From: an uncultured Pirellula sp.
GTDB lineage: Bacteria > Planctomycetota > Planctomycetia > Pirellulales > Pirellulaceae
Direction of reading: 5' to 3'
NCBI GenBank assembly: GCA_903930765.1
Contig: CAIYZV010000351.1
Coordinates: forward strand, 1 to 33,293
Length of the DNA: 33,293 bases
The notes under the pieces were generated by a model that saw nothing but the letters and a program-made list of their open reading frames with translations, did no database searches and had not been told where the DNA came from. Both the position numbers and the translations under genes were made by a program. Within the stretch, counting starts at the first letter, position 1. Each line of letters begins with the position of its first letter. Of the stretch, positions 23,322-32,040 are shown piece after piece.

Positions 23322-24506
23322 TCAGGTTTCGATGAACCTGATAGGAATCTCGCTGTGCGGGTCGTCCAGCACAATCGCTAACTTGCCATCGAGCAAATCG
23401 TCCAACTCTCGACCCACGATATCTGCACGCCACCCCCTAAGCAAACTCGGTGGATGGTCGGGATCACTCTCGTTGGATAATCGGTACTGCACAAAATCTC
23501 GAAGGTCGTCGGAGGTCGCTACCAGCATCGGTGCCATGTGTTTCTGATGACAAATGAAAGCCATCGCCGCCGACAAAAACTGCGTCAACATGCTCGCAGG
23601 TTGGCCTTTGCCATACCGATGCTTGCGAGGCCACGCCGGCGGTGGATGCTTGATCGAATCCTCGATCACATTCGATAACTCCGGGATCAACTGACGCGTA
23701 TTTCGATATTCCATTCCTCGCAGCGCAGAAACCCGCCGAGGATCCGCGGAACCACGGCGTGCAAGCTCGATGATCAAATCATCTCGAAGGATCTTTCGCG
23801 GTGGCAAGTTCCGTTCGCGGGCTCGATTGTCTCGCCAATTCCAAAGCCCTCTCGCAATGCTCAACGACTGACCGGAGAGCGCAGATATACCGCTGAGGCG
23901 ATGCCAGTTCTCGCTCGATTCCAGCTCCGACAGCTCTTCCTGACGCAGATGGGTTTCTTCCGCCAACCACGTCAATCGGCCATGCTTGCGAAGCTTCTCC
24001 GAGAGGTACTTGTAAATCCCTATCAAGTCACGGACGTCTTGGGCGGCGTACTCCAGCTGCTGGCTCGAAAGAGGACGATGCCTCCAATCCGATCGCGTCT
24101 CCTCCTTATCGAGGGTCTTGCCAACGATCCGTTGCACCAGCTTTCCGTAGGAGGCTGGGTACTCAAACCCATTGAACCCCGCTGCGACTTGAATGTCGAA
24201 CAAATTCGGAATTCGTTTGCCCGTCGCTCGGTAGCAAAACAAAATCTCCTCGCGCCCGGCATGCACAATCACCGTGCGTTCTGGGTCGACTAGCAAATTC
24301 CAAAACACGCTCAAATCGTCGATCTCCAGCGGATCGATGATCGCAATGTGGTTTTCCGTGGCAACCTGCAATAAACACAGAAGCGGGCGGTAGGAATCTT
24401 CCGCAACAAATTCCGTATCGAACGATATCAACGACTCCTTCTCCAACTGTTCGCACAATTGCTGGAGGGATTCTTGAGATCTGATATAAAGAAAATCGGT
24501 GTCCAA
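23322..24506 (-). CDS. rnd: Ribonuclease D (3'-5' exoribonuclease with HRDC domain)
   Basis: Trims tRNA and other stable RNA 3' ends. From the TTG at 24506 the product is 394 residues. The exonuclease domain (~5-180) shows Exo I SFDTEF (D30, E32), Exo II VHAGREEI (82-88) and Exo III YAAQDV; an HRDC-like region follows at about 205-275 (IARGLWNWRDNRARE). Exo II has Glu (E87) where E. coli RNase D has Asp, a conservative change of a metal-site residue. The frame is open back to 24692, but that would overlap the divergent mfnB start. The TTG is preceded by AGGTAGG at 7-nt spacing (24514-24520) and starts MDTDFLYIRS just where RNase D proteins begin. Convergent with recA. Confidence 0.92.
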   Translation of the reverse strand: MDTDFLYIRSQESLQQLCEQLEKESLISFDTEFVAEDSYRPLLCLLQVATENHIAIIDPLEIDDLSVFWNLLVDPERTVIVHAGREEILFCYRATGKRIPNLFDIQVAAGFNGFEYPASYGKLVQRIVGKTLDKEETRSDWRHRPLSSQQLEYAAQDVRDLIGIYKYLSEKLRKHGRLTWLAEETHLRQEELSELESSENWHRLSGISALSGQSLSIARGLWNWRDNRARERNLPPRKILRDDLIIELARRGSADPRRVSALRGMEYRNTRQLIPELSNVIEDSIKHPPPAWPRKHRYGKGQPASMLTQFLSAAMAFICHQKHMAPMLVATSDDLRDFVQYRLSNESDPDHPPSLLRGWRADIVGRELDDLLDGKLAIVLDDPHSEIPIRFIET

Positions 24507-24569
24507 ACTCGAACCTACCTGATTCGAAACGTGAAAATATTGCAAAACGCCAATGTTGTACCCGCAACC
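24507..24569. promoter_or_regulatory. Compact divergent promoter gap, rnd / mfnB
   Basis: Only 63 bp separate the preferred starts of the two divergent genes. The gap holds the rnd SD (AGGTAGG, minus, 24514-24520) and an AT-rich core, GTGAAAATATTGCAAAAC. Both promoters must overlap here or extend into the opposing coding sequences. Confidence 0.45.
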
Positions 24570-25502
24570 ATGGCCATCGACAACGAGAGCCAACCCAATC
24601 CGGTGGATAAACACGCACAATCCAATACTTTCGCCTCGAGCGAGACTCCGCCTGCGATTCAAGCGGCAATCGGCACTGATTTCCTGAGCCAACGCATCGC
24701 GTGCCCTTCGTTGCTCATCAGTGTTCGGTCGCCCGAGGAAATCGAGTTGGTCTGCTCCCGATCAGTCAACTGGATCGACTTGAAAGATCCAGACCTCGGC
24801 CCACTCGGACGGCCGAGTCTGAACTCGCTCCATGCCTTTCGGAACAAACTATCGCAACACCAAGGACAGTGTTCGTCTTCCGAAACCTCAAGCCGTTTTT
24901 CCACCCCAGCAACATCCGCATCGAACTCGCAGCAACGCCACTGGAGCATCGCCGGCGGCGAACTGAAAGACTGGGACATCGATGCAGACCAGCCGTACCT
25001 CGAAGCCCTCGGAGATTCCGGGGCCATCAAATGGGCTCTCGCCCATTGCGACGCCGATCCGAATTGGCAAACGAAGGCGAACATGCTGGCGCGTCGATTG
25101 CCACGTCGCGATCAAGCCATCCTCGTGCATTACGCGGACCATGCGGCGGTCAACGCTCCAAACTGGCACGCTACGCTGCAAGCCACGCGACAACTGAACT
25201 TGAAATACCTATTGATCGACACGGCGATCAAAGATGGCCGTACACTGATCGATTACTACTCGCTACCAGGACTGACCGACATGATAGCCGGTGCCTCAAA
25301 GTGGGGGATCGATGTTGCGATCGCAGGCTCCATCCCATTGGACTCCATCCCATCGCTTGCCAATGTAGGTGCCGCATGGATCGGAGTTCGAGGCGCAGTC
25401 TGTTCTGGGAAATCACGATCCTCAACGATATCTCCAGAAAAGCTCGATCGCGCTGTCGCTTTAGTCCATGCCTCTGGTACAACAACGGGATCGAACCGAT
25501 AG
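24570..25502 (+). CDS. mfnB: (5-formylfuran-3-yl)methyl phosphate synthase (MfnB, DUF556)
   Basis: In methanogens MfnB condenses two glyceraldehyde 3-phosphate molecules into the furan precursor of methanofuran. In planctomycetes homologues accompany tetrahydromethanopterin-linked C1 transfer. 310 residues. LLISVRSPEEIELV starts the barrel near residue 48; WIDLKDPDLGPLG holds the Schiff-base Lys (K72) with D70. Later come IDTAIKDG (D217, K221), VAIAGSIPLDSIP and WIGVRGAVCSG, all family signatures. Typical MfnB is about 235 residues. The excess is a ~45-residue polar N terminus and a Ser-rich insertion at ~95-135. The ATG at 24570 (MAIDNES) is preferred over one at 24459 that lies inside rnd. 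A small unknown gene follows at 63 bp. Confidence 0.92.
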   Translation: MAIDNESQPNPVDKHAQSNTFASSETPPAIQAAIGTDFLSQRIACPSLLISVRSPEEIELVCSRSVNWIDLKDPDLGPLGRPSLNSLHAFRNKLSQHQGQCSSSETSSRFSTPATSASNSQQRHWSIAGGELKDWDIDADQPYLEALGDSGAIKWALAHCDADPNWQTKANMLARRLPRRDQAILVHYADHAAVNAPNWHATLQATRQLNLKYLLIDTAIKDGRTLIDYYSLPGLTDMIAGASKWGIDVAIAGSIPLDSIPSLANVGAAWIGVRGAVCSGKSRSSTISPEKLDRAVALVHASGTTTGSNR

Positions 25503-25565
25503 CGTACTTGAAACGGGGATAACCAATTCGGTCGCGGTCGATCTTTTCATCGAAGGGATGCGAAC

Positions 25566-26084
25566 ATGTCTTCCGGCAGCCAACGCGAACAACCGACAGG
25601 GGTGATACGCCAAGGGAATCGGGTCGTCGGTTGCATCGTGATGCCAGAAGCAGACGACGTTTTCATTCGCGAGTTCAACCATTGCTATGGTCAATTGAGA
25701 TTATCTGTTGCCAGCACCCCAAACCCTGCTCCAAAAACGATCGACCCCAACACGTTCCAATTGCCCACTTGGTTTCGGCACGTGTGGCATTCGGTGCACC
25801 CTGAATCAACTGAGAAACCTTCAACTGAGAAGCCTTCAACCGAACTAAATTCACCCGTTGGCAGCCCACCCGTTGGCATTCCACCCGTTGGCATTCCACC
25901 CGTTGGCATTCCAACCGACAAGAACAGCACCGATCCTCAAACACCCCCCAATCCACTTCCTGCCCCGACTGCGAAACCATCCAAGTCTTCGAGGAACATA
26001 GATTCGAAGCGTGATGCGGGCGAAATATCGAAGCCTACAAGGCGGGAGCCCTCTGGACCTCCCCCGCAGAACGAAGACAACTGA
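25566..26084 (+). CDS. Unknown protein with Pro-rich pentapeptide repeats
   Basis: A 172-residue protein that I do not recognise. Residues ~10-80 look folded (GNRVVGCIVMPEADDVFIREF, LPTWFRHVWHSV). From ~80 on it is low complexity: EKPST twice, then PPVGI three times, then a Ser/Lys/Pro/Arg-rich tail ending PPPQNEDN. Both repeat sets come from 15-bp DNA units. There is no signal peptide. GAAGGGA lies 7 nt before the ATG, a usable SD, and supports a real gene. It follows mfnB by 63 bp and may share its transcript. A DNA- or partner-tethering role is possible, but nothing in the sequence proves it. Confidence 0.65.
   Translation: MSSGSQREQPTGVIRQGNRVVGCIVMPEADDVFIREFNHCYGQLRLSVASTPNPAPKTIDPNTFQLPTWFRHVWHSVHPESTEKPSTEKPSTELNSPVGSPPVGIPPVGIPPVGIPTDKNSTDPQTPPNPLPAPTAKPSKSSRNIDSKRDAGEISKPTRREPSGPPPQNEDN
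25807..25910 (+). repeat. Two 15-bp tandem arrays in one gene
   Basis: CAACTGAGAAACCTT/CAACTGAGAAGCCTT (25807-25836, with a diverged third unit to 25851) encode STEKP repeats. CCACCCGTTGGCATT repeats perfectly three times at 25866-25910 and encodes PPVGI repeats. Confidence 0.95.
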
Positions 26085-26279
26085 TCAGCGATCGCCCAGT
26101 CTAGATATCAGGAAACTCGACGCGACCCGCAAGGTCTACCTCGCCGCGATCGATTCTCCAATCGGCACGACCCGAAACATGGGTGTTGCTATGCTCCCGC
26201 CACTCTCCTGCGGTCGAGTTCTAAACCGTCGAGTCGTCATCAACACGCTACGTCCAAGTTCCGCGAACGAAACGGATGC

Positions 26280-26492
26280 ATGCAAATGGAGAATGAGCCA
26301 GAAAACTATTCGTCGCTTAAAATCGACGAAGCCGACCAAATCGACGAATTGGTAGGTCGCTACGACGAACTTCTCCTGGAAATCGAGGACTTGGGTAAGG
26401 AAATCGAAGCGATTCTCGGCCAAGTCACCGCGATCCAGAAGGCAAACCCGGAGGTCCTGGTTGACTTGAGCGCCCCCGCTAGCCATAACTAA
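26280..26492 (+). CDS. Small acidic coiled-coil protein, unknown
   Basis: A 70-residue acidic protein, almost entirely helix-forming with a heptad-like pattern (IDELVGRYDELLLEIEDLGKEIEAIL). No family is recognised. It resembles exonuclease VII small subunits only in length and charge, and I see no motif to support that. The start could be codon 1 or codon 3 (MENEPENY), and no SD is clear. It lies in the gap before the DUF1549 gene, same strand, 204 bp upstream. Confidence rests on protein-like composition alone. Confidence 0.5.
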   Translation: MQMENEPENYSSLKIDEADQIDELVGRYDELLLEIEDLGKEIEAILGQVTAIQKANPEVLVDLSAPASHN

Positions 26493-26696
26493 ATGAAGCG
26501 AGCGGCCGCCGACAAGGTTGCCAATGCTCGCCCAGTCGCCGGAATCAATCACGGTTGGAACGGTCCGCCCCCAACCGCCCGCCCTAACGCAACCTAACTC
26601 CCCAACGCAAACTACCTTCCCGTCCGACCTCACATTCGATCGGCAGTCCACGCCGCGTCGTCAGGTTGGATCCCACCTCCAAACGGTAGCTACAAC

Positions 26697-29678
26697 ATGC
26701 ACTCTCGTGCCACTGCAAGGTCGGCTCGTTTCCGAGAACGGGCATTTGCTGCCCGTGTTTCCCAAACGCTGGCGCAGGTCGTCGTGATGTTGCTCGTCGC
26801 TCTCCCATCCCAAGGGCTGGGACAACTCGCGACCTTGCACGAACAGATCGACCAGTCCCTCTCCAAATCCCCGGTGTGGCTTCAAGCTTCCCAGCAACCG
26901 GATAGCTTGAGCCTGCGACGGCTCTCTTTAGATCTCCGAAACATTATCCCAACCCAAGAGGAACTCGATGCCTTTGCCAGCGAGCCGTTGGAGGGTCGTT
27001 GGGAACGATGGATCGATCGATTCCTTGGTGATCCCCTCCATCGGGAACGCATGGTCGATTGGTTCGATAAAGGCATGATGCAACGCAGACCGTTCCAAAA
27101 CGTCGATCGCCCGACGTGGATCCGGTATCTTCGCGATTCGGTGGATGCCAATTTGGCGCTCGATCAGATGATGAGGGAAATGATCCAGAGCACATGGTGG
27201 GACAAAAGCCAACGCGCTCAGCAACGCTTCTACTTGGACCGAGGTGGCGATTCCCACGCCATCGCGCGAGACCTGGGCCGCGTCTTGTTCGGTCGGGACA
27301 TGCAATGCGCTCAATGCCATGATCATCCCCAAATTGATGACTACCTACAAATCGATTACCACGGGCTCCTAGCGTTCGTCTCCGCCGGTTCGATGGTGGA
27401 AGGCAAAACAACGGATGACAAAGGTGCCGAACAGAAACTTCAAATGTACATCGAGCGCGCAGCAGGAGACGCACCGTTTGAATCGGTATTCAACAAAGGG
27501 GTTTCATTCCGAACCGCAAGCCGCATGCTGGAGAATCCGGAGAAACTCGAACCGTACCTAGCACCGGACGCACGTTATCAACCTGCTGCCATGCCCGGCA
27601 CCTTCGCCGGTGTGCCGGCGCCACCCGTCTCAAGTCGCCGCGCACTCCTCGCAGCTCAACTGACCAGCGAGAACCGCGCGTTCGCGACCAACTGGGCCAA
27701 TCGTCTTTGGGCGATCATGTTCGGACGGGGCTTGATCCATCCCCTAGACATGCATCATTTCGACAATCCTGCTAGCCATCCGGAATTGCTCAAGCAACTT
27801 ACCTCGGCACTCGTCGAATCTAAATTCGACATCAAGCCGGTGCTGCGTCAAATCGCACGCAGCCAAACATACCGTCGGGGACGTTCAACACCGCTCCATC
27901 AAACCCTCGACACCGATTCGGTAATCGCTGCTAACCCCGATCTGCTCAAGCAGTGGTACGATCAGGTGCAAGCCGAGCTCGCATCTTGCAAGAGCCGCAT
28001 CGAACAAGCCGATGGAATCGTTAACACGCACCACTCGACGATGGAAACCGCATCGAACACGTGGCGGGATGTCCAAAAGGAACGAGTGACGCTACGCCTG
28101 GAACTCGATGGGGCTGAGGCCAAATTCCAAGATGCGAATAAGAAGTGGAACGATGCCGTAGCCGCCGCCGACAAAGCCAAAGGGGCCCATACCGCACTGA
28201 CTCAGAAAATCCAATTGATCGATGAAGCAGCCCAGAAGCTGGAACAAGCCAAATCGATTGGCGATGATCCTGAAATCCAAGCGGTGATCGCGACGACGAA
28301 GGCCAAGGCCGAAGCGCTGCGACCACAATTAGTCCCGCTCGAACAAGCTTCCACGGCAGCAGCGACAGCTCGCGATACCGCTGCACAGGTCAAAGAAGGT
28401 GAACGCGCTGCATGGCAAGCTGTCGTCACCAAATTGCAACCGGTCGAAGAACGGCTTTTGCAAGCAGACGTTGCCATGGTCAAAGCGAGAACGGAATACC
28501 AAACCGCCCGCGGCAATGCTGCGTGGCTCCGCGAGGACCAGAACCGCTGGGAACGACTGGCTGAATGGTTCTCGATATCCGCCAAAGTACGAGACGCGGA
28601 ATCCCAACTGCTGCAGATCGCCGAAAGCCAGCGAACTACCGGCGAGAAGATAAAAGTGTTAGAGGATTCGATACGCTCCGCGGAACAGTCGCTCTCCACC
28701 CTCCAAAAAGAACACCAAGAGTACGGTGTGCAAGTCGCTTCGAAAATGTCATCGATGACCGAGGTTGTCTCGCAACGCGATCGCTTAACGGTTGCCGCGA
28801 AAGCATTAGCAGACGCGAGTGGACTGGTCACCAACGGTGGTAACGTCGAGCCCGCCAAGCAAGAACTCGAAGCAGCCATCGCCGCCCGAACCACGCAACT
28901 AGCTTCGCTCGAAACAGAACTTGTTTCGATGAAAACCCAAGCCACCGCATTGGAATCCAAAGTCAATGCAGCAGCACAGGTGGTTGGAAAATCGAAGGAG
29001 GATGCCCAAGCCGCCCAACTCGAACTACAAACTATCACCACAAAGAACGCCGAAGCAAAAACGCAGCGAAAAACATTGCGAGAACAATGCGGTGTGATGC
29101 GAGCCGAGGTCGAGTCGGATTTGCAAGCCTTATGTTCGATCGCTGCAGAAAGGGCATTGAGCCCTGAGCAATTCGGCTGGTCGATTCTGGTCGCAACCAA
29201 CGTCTTCGCAGGCTACCTCCAGAACGAGAAGAATGAGCTCGACAAGAATGCTCCACTTCCTCAGGATGCCCCACCTGAACAAAAGGTGGCGAGGGAACTA
29301 CAAATCACTCGAGGTGCGATCGACAAGCTGCAGTCGAGCGTCGACAACTTTTCTCGACTATATGCATCGGGTGTCGGCCAAACTGCAGACGAGTTCTTCG
29401 CGTCTCCGGATCAAGCCCTCTATGTTGCGAATGGCGGGGCAGTACACAGCTGGGCTGCCCCCAGCGGAAGCAATCTTTCTGCCAAATTGGTGCAAGCCAC
29501 GGACGTTCAGCAAGCGGCTAAACTATTGGTTTGGGGTTTGCTCTCGCGCGAGCCCCAGCCTGAAGAATTGCGTTTGATTTCCGAATTGATCGCCACGAGC
29601 GGGGATAAAAAACCTGCTGTTGTGCAAGAGTTGGTATGGAGTATTCTCGCAGGAGTCGAGTTTCGCTTATACCCGTAG
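26697..29678 (+). CDS. DUF1549/DUF1553 protein with long coiled-coil insertion
   Basis: A 993-residue exported planctomycete protein. The signal region ends near GLGQ (residue ~43). The DUF1549 part (~45-260) has LRRLSLDLRNIIPTQEEL, and a c-type haem-like CAQCH is at 204-208 in QCAQCHDHPQ. The DUF1553 start (~315-410) has NRLWAIMFGRGLIHP and LRQIARSQTYRR. Residues ~415-820 then form a long Ala/Glu/Lys/Gln-rich coiled coil with no counterpart in ordinary family members. The DUF1553 end resumes at ~823 with EQFGWSILVATNVFAGY and closes with LLSREPQPEEL. Family members pair with DUF1501 proteins, as here: DUF1501 follows after 74 bp. The function is unproven; envelope-located redox or binding work is inferred. 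The ATG at 26697 lacks a clear SD. Confidence 0.92.
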   Translation: MHSRATARSARFRERAFAARVSQTLAQVVVMLLVALPSQGLGQLATLHEQIDQSLSKSPVWLQASQQPDSLSLRRLSLDLRNIIPTQEELDAFASEPLEGRWERWIDRFLGDPLHRERMVDWFDKGMMQRRPFQNVDRPTWIRYLRDSVDANLALDQMMREMIQSTWWDKSQRAQQRFYLDRGGDSHAIARDLGRVLFGRDMQCAQCHDHPQIDDYLQIDYHGLLAFVSAGSMVEGKTTDDKGAEQKLQMYIERAAGDAPFESVFNKGVSFRTASRMLENPEKLEPYLAPDARYQPAAMPGTFAGVPAPPVSSRRALLAAQLTSENRAFATNWANRLWAIMFGRGLIHPLDMHHFDNPASHPELLKQLTSALVESKFDIKPVLRQIARSQTYRRGRSTPLHQTLDTDSVIAANPDLLKQWYDQVQAELASCKSRIEQADGIVNTHHSTMETASNTWRDVQKERVTLRLELDGAEAKFQDANKKWNDAVAAADKAKGAHTALTQKIQLIDEAAQKLEQAKSIGDDPEIQAVIATTKAKAEALRPQLVPLEQASTAAATARDTAAQVKEGERAAWQAVVTKLQPVEERLLQADVAMVKARTEYQTARGNAAWLREDQNRWERLAEWFSISAKVRDAESQLLQIAESQRTTGEKIKVLEDSIRSAEQSLSTLQKEHQEYGVQVASKMSSMTEVVSQRDRLTVAAKALADASGLVTNGGNVEPAKQELEAAIAARTTQLASLETELVSMKTQATALESKVNAAAQVVGKSKEDAQAAQLELQTITTKNAEAKTQRKTLREQCGVMRAEVESDLQALCSIAAERALSPEQFGWSILVATNVFAGYLQNEKNELDKNAPLPQDAPPEQKVARELQITRGAIDKLQSSVDNFSRLYASGVGQTADEFFASPDQALYVANGGAVHSWAAPSGSNLSAKLVQATDVQQAAKLLVWGLLSREPQPEELRLISELIATSGDKKPAVVQELVWSILAGVEFRLYP

Positions 29679-29740
29679 ACGAAATATATGGTCCATGCCA
29701 ACATCGCGATGAAGGCGGGACACACGTCATTATAAGTACT

Positions 29741-29745
29741 AGGAG
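29741..29745 (+). promoter_or_regulatory. Ribosome binding site that sets the DUF1501 start
   Basis: AGGAG at 29741-29745 is 7 nt before the ATG at 29753, which puts the Tat signal at the very N terminus. An in-frame ATG at 29636 would overlap the preceding gene and add 39 atypical residues. Confidence 0.85.
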
Positions 29746-29752
29746 CATCGCT

Positions 29753-31054
29753 ATGAAGATTGCAAAATACGCTTGTGGTTCGATGGATCACATCGTCAAT
29801 CGACGCAGGTTTCTTTCGGGTGTCGCAGGAAGCGTCGCAACAACCGGCGCGGTCGTGGGTGGCCTCGGGACGCTTACGCAGGGAATCGCTGCCGCCGAAA
29901 TCCAGCGCCGGGACATGCGTGTGGTGGTCTTCAACATGCACGGCGGGTTGAGCCAACTGGAGAGCTGGGATCCCAAACCTCTCACGCGGACCGGCGGACC
30001 ATTCCGAGCTATCCCAACCAGCGTACCCGGAATCCATATCAGCGAATTGCTTCCGATGACGGCAAAGCAAATGCACCATCTCTGCTTGCTGCGCGGTGTG
30101 AATACTTCTGAAGATGATCACGGCAAAGGGGCTTACATGATGCTGACCGGCCGACGACAAACGCCCTCGGCAGAGTTCCCGCAAATCGGCTCGGTCGCTG
30201 CAAAGATGCTGCATGATGACCAAACTGGTTTACCTGGACACATCGTCGTGACTCCGGGCGGAGGTGGGGGTCGCGGTAATGAGGCCGCTTATCTGGGCCC
30301 CAAGTTCTCCAGCATTCAACTCGGCGGAGACAAACCACCTCAGAACTCGAACAAACCGGATGCGGTCTCCGATGAAGCCGAAAAGCGGCGGCATGAGATT
30401 CGCCGCAAGATCAACGAACAGTTCCTCAACCAACGCCGCAGCGCGATCACGGACGCATACACGCATTCCTACGAGCAAGCCCTAAAGCTCATGGAACGCC
30501 GCGAAGTGTTTGATGTCTCCAAGGAACCCGACAGCGCCAAGCAACGCTATGGCAGTTCCGACCTCGGACGCCAATGCTTAATGGCGCGTCGATTGCTCGA
30601 AAATGGCGTGTCGTTCGTTCAAGTCACCCACTCCAACTACGACACCCATAACGACAACTTCAATTTCCATATCGAACAAGTCGGTGAGTTCGATCAAGCC
30701 TTCGCAACCTTCATCGACGATCTCGCGCAGCGTGGCATGCTGGAGAAGACCTTGGTCGTGGTGCTGAGCGAGTTTGGACGCACTCCGAACATAAACCTCT
30801 ACTACGGCCGCGATCACTGGTCCAAAGCGTGGTCGATCGCCATGGCGGGAGCAGGTGTGCAACACGGGGCAGCGTTTGGCAAGACCAACGAGGAGGGGAC
30901 CGAAGTTATCGACGGCCAATGCGATCACGGAGATATCTTCCATACGATCTTGCGAGCCGTCGGAGTCGACTCCAGCCAATCCCTCATCGTCGATGGACGC
31001 GAGGTTCCGATCGCCGATCCGGCAGCAGAGCCGATCTGGAAGGTTTTGGCATGA
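29753..31054 (+). CDS. DUF1501 protein, Tat-exported
   Basis: A 433-residue member of the DUF1501 (alkaline-phosphatase/sulfatase-fold-related) family. The Tat signal NRRRFLSGVAGSVATTGAV spans ~16-34. The mature part shows VVVFNMHGGLSQLESWDPKP, LRGVNTSEDDHGKGAYMM, HIVVTPGGGGG, SNYDTHNDNFN, VVVLSEFGRTPNIN and GRDHWSKAW, the family's conserved blocks with possible metal ligands (the Asp/His of YDTH, DHW and CDHGDIFH). The substrate is unknown. The Tat route implies folding, probably with cofactor, before export. It follows DUF1549/1553 by 74 bp and overlaps the WD40 start by 4 bases (ATGA), which implies translational coupling. The three genes form one operon. Confidence 0.93.
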   Translation: MKIAKYACGSMDHIVNRRRFLSGVAGSVATTGAVVGGLGTLTQGIAAAEIQRRDMRVVVFNMHGGLSQLESWDPKPLTRTGGPFRAIPTSVPGIHISELLPMTAKQMHHLCLLRGVNTSEDDHGKGAYMMLTGRRQTPSAEFPQIGSVAAKMLHDDQTGLPGHIVVTPGGGGGRGNEAAYLGPKFSSIQLGGDKPPQNSNKPDAVSDEAEKRRHEIRRKINEQFLNQRRSAITDAYTHSYEQALKLMERREVFDVSKEPDSAKQRYGSSDLGRQCLMARRLLENGVSFVQVTHSNYDTHNDNFNFHIEQVGEFDQAFATFIDDLAQRGMLEKTLVVVLSEFGRTPNINLYYGRDHWSKAWSIAMAGAGVQHGAAFGKTNEEGTEVIDGQCDHGDIFHTILRAVGVDSSQSLIVDGREVPIADPAAEPIWKVLA

Positions 31055-32040
31055 TCGATTTGGACATCCAAAAGTCGCACGTCATCCATCAATGGAAAGC
31101 CGACTCGCCGTTGATTGCGTGCCGGATTTCCCCGCGCGGTGATCAGTGCGTCAGCGCCGCTCAAGACTCAACGCTCCAGCGTTGGAATATCCCGGGTGGT
31201 GAAAAGGTCGTGCTCAAGGGTCACGAGAGCTGGGCACATGCGTTGACGTACAACACGACCGGGGATTTGCTGATATCGGGTGGTTGTGAAGGTCGATTGA
31301 TTTGGTGGTCGATCGCAGACGCTGAACCTAAAGCGATCCGCACCATCGATGCACACCAAGGCTGGATTCGAGGGGTGGAGCGATCGCCGGACGGACAGAC
31401 GTTGGTTTCCGTAGGGAACGATCGAACCATCCGATTGTGGAAGACAGATAGCGGTGAAAAATTAGCTGAATGGTCAGCCCACGACCGACACATCTACAGC
31501 GCGGCATTCCATCCCGATGGAGTCCATTTGTTGACCGGTGACTTGATGGGCAAGATCCACGTGTGGAAGCTAGCCGATCGCACGTTGGTGAGGACACTCG
31601 ATGGGAGCACGCTCTATGGCCCCAACCCAGGCCAAGCCGCCGAGTTCGGGGGAGTGCGGTCTTTAGCGATCTCCCCCAATGGCACTGAGGTCTTTGCGGC
31701 AGGGACGCATAAGGGGAGCAATCCGTTCGGCGCGGTGCACGAACCGCTGTTGCTACGCTTCCAATGGACCGATGGTGCACTCACGAAATCGCATGTGTGC
31801 GATGGGATCCCAGGCGGGTTGCTGTTCCGCGCGTGCTCGCTCAACGATGCCACGGTGGTGAGTGTCTCCGGTGGATCGACTGGGGGTATTTTGTTGTTCT
31901 TCAACGCGACACAAGAGAAAGAAGTGCATCGCGCGATGCTGCCGAACATCGCCCGCGACATGGACTTCCATGCCGCGACAGGATTGGTCGCGAGCGCCCA
32001 CCACGATTCCCACCTCCGAATCAGTGGACTCTTTGCATAG
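31051..32040 (+). CDS. WD40-repeat protein
   Basis: A 329-residue beta-propeller. At least four WD40 blades end in LQRW (~42-45), LIWW (~83-86), IRLW (~127-130) and IHVW (~169-172), with GH/AH dipeptides such as LKGHESWAHAL and WSAHDRHIYSAAF. A less regular part from ~185 to the end should close the propeller (VRSLAISPNGTEVFAAGTH, MDFHAATGLVASAHH). There is no signal peptide, so it is predicted to be cytosolic. The start ATG overlaps the DUF1501 stop as ATGA; the frame is open further upstream within DUF1501, but the overlap and the WD40 onset favour 31051. WD40 proteins act as docking scaffolds; the partner is unknown. Confidence 0.92.
   Translation: MIDLDIQKSHVIHQWKADSPLIACRISPRGDQCVSAAQDSTLQRWNIPGGEKVVLKGHESWAHALTYNTTGDLLISGGCEGRLIWWSIADAEPKAIRTIDAHQGWIRGVERSPDGQTLVSVGNDRTIRLWKTDSGEKLAEWSAHDRHIYSAAFHPDGVHLLTGDLMGKIHVWKLADRTLVRTLDGSTLYGPNPGQAAEFGGVRSLAISPNGTEVFAAGTHKGSNPFGAVHEPLLLRFQWTDGALTKSHVCDGIPGGLLFRACSLNDATVVSVSGGSTGGILLFFNATQEKEVHRAMLPNIARDMDFHAATGLVASAHHDSHLRISGLFA

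Noticed and set aside
28202-29200. A 332-codon minus-strand frame inside the DUF1549/DUF1553 gene
   Set aside because: It is Ser/Ala/Cys-rich low complexity, the mirror of the Ala/Glu/Lys coiled-coil codons on plus.
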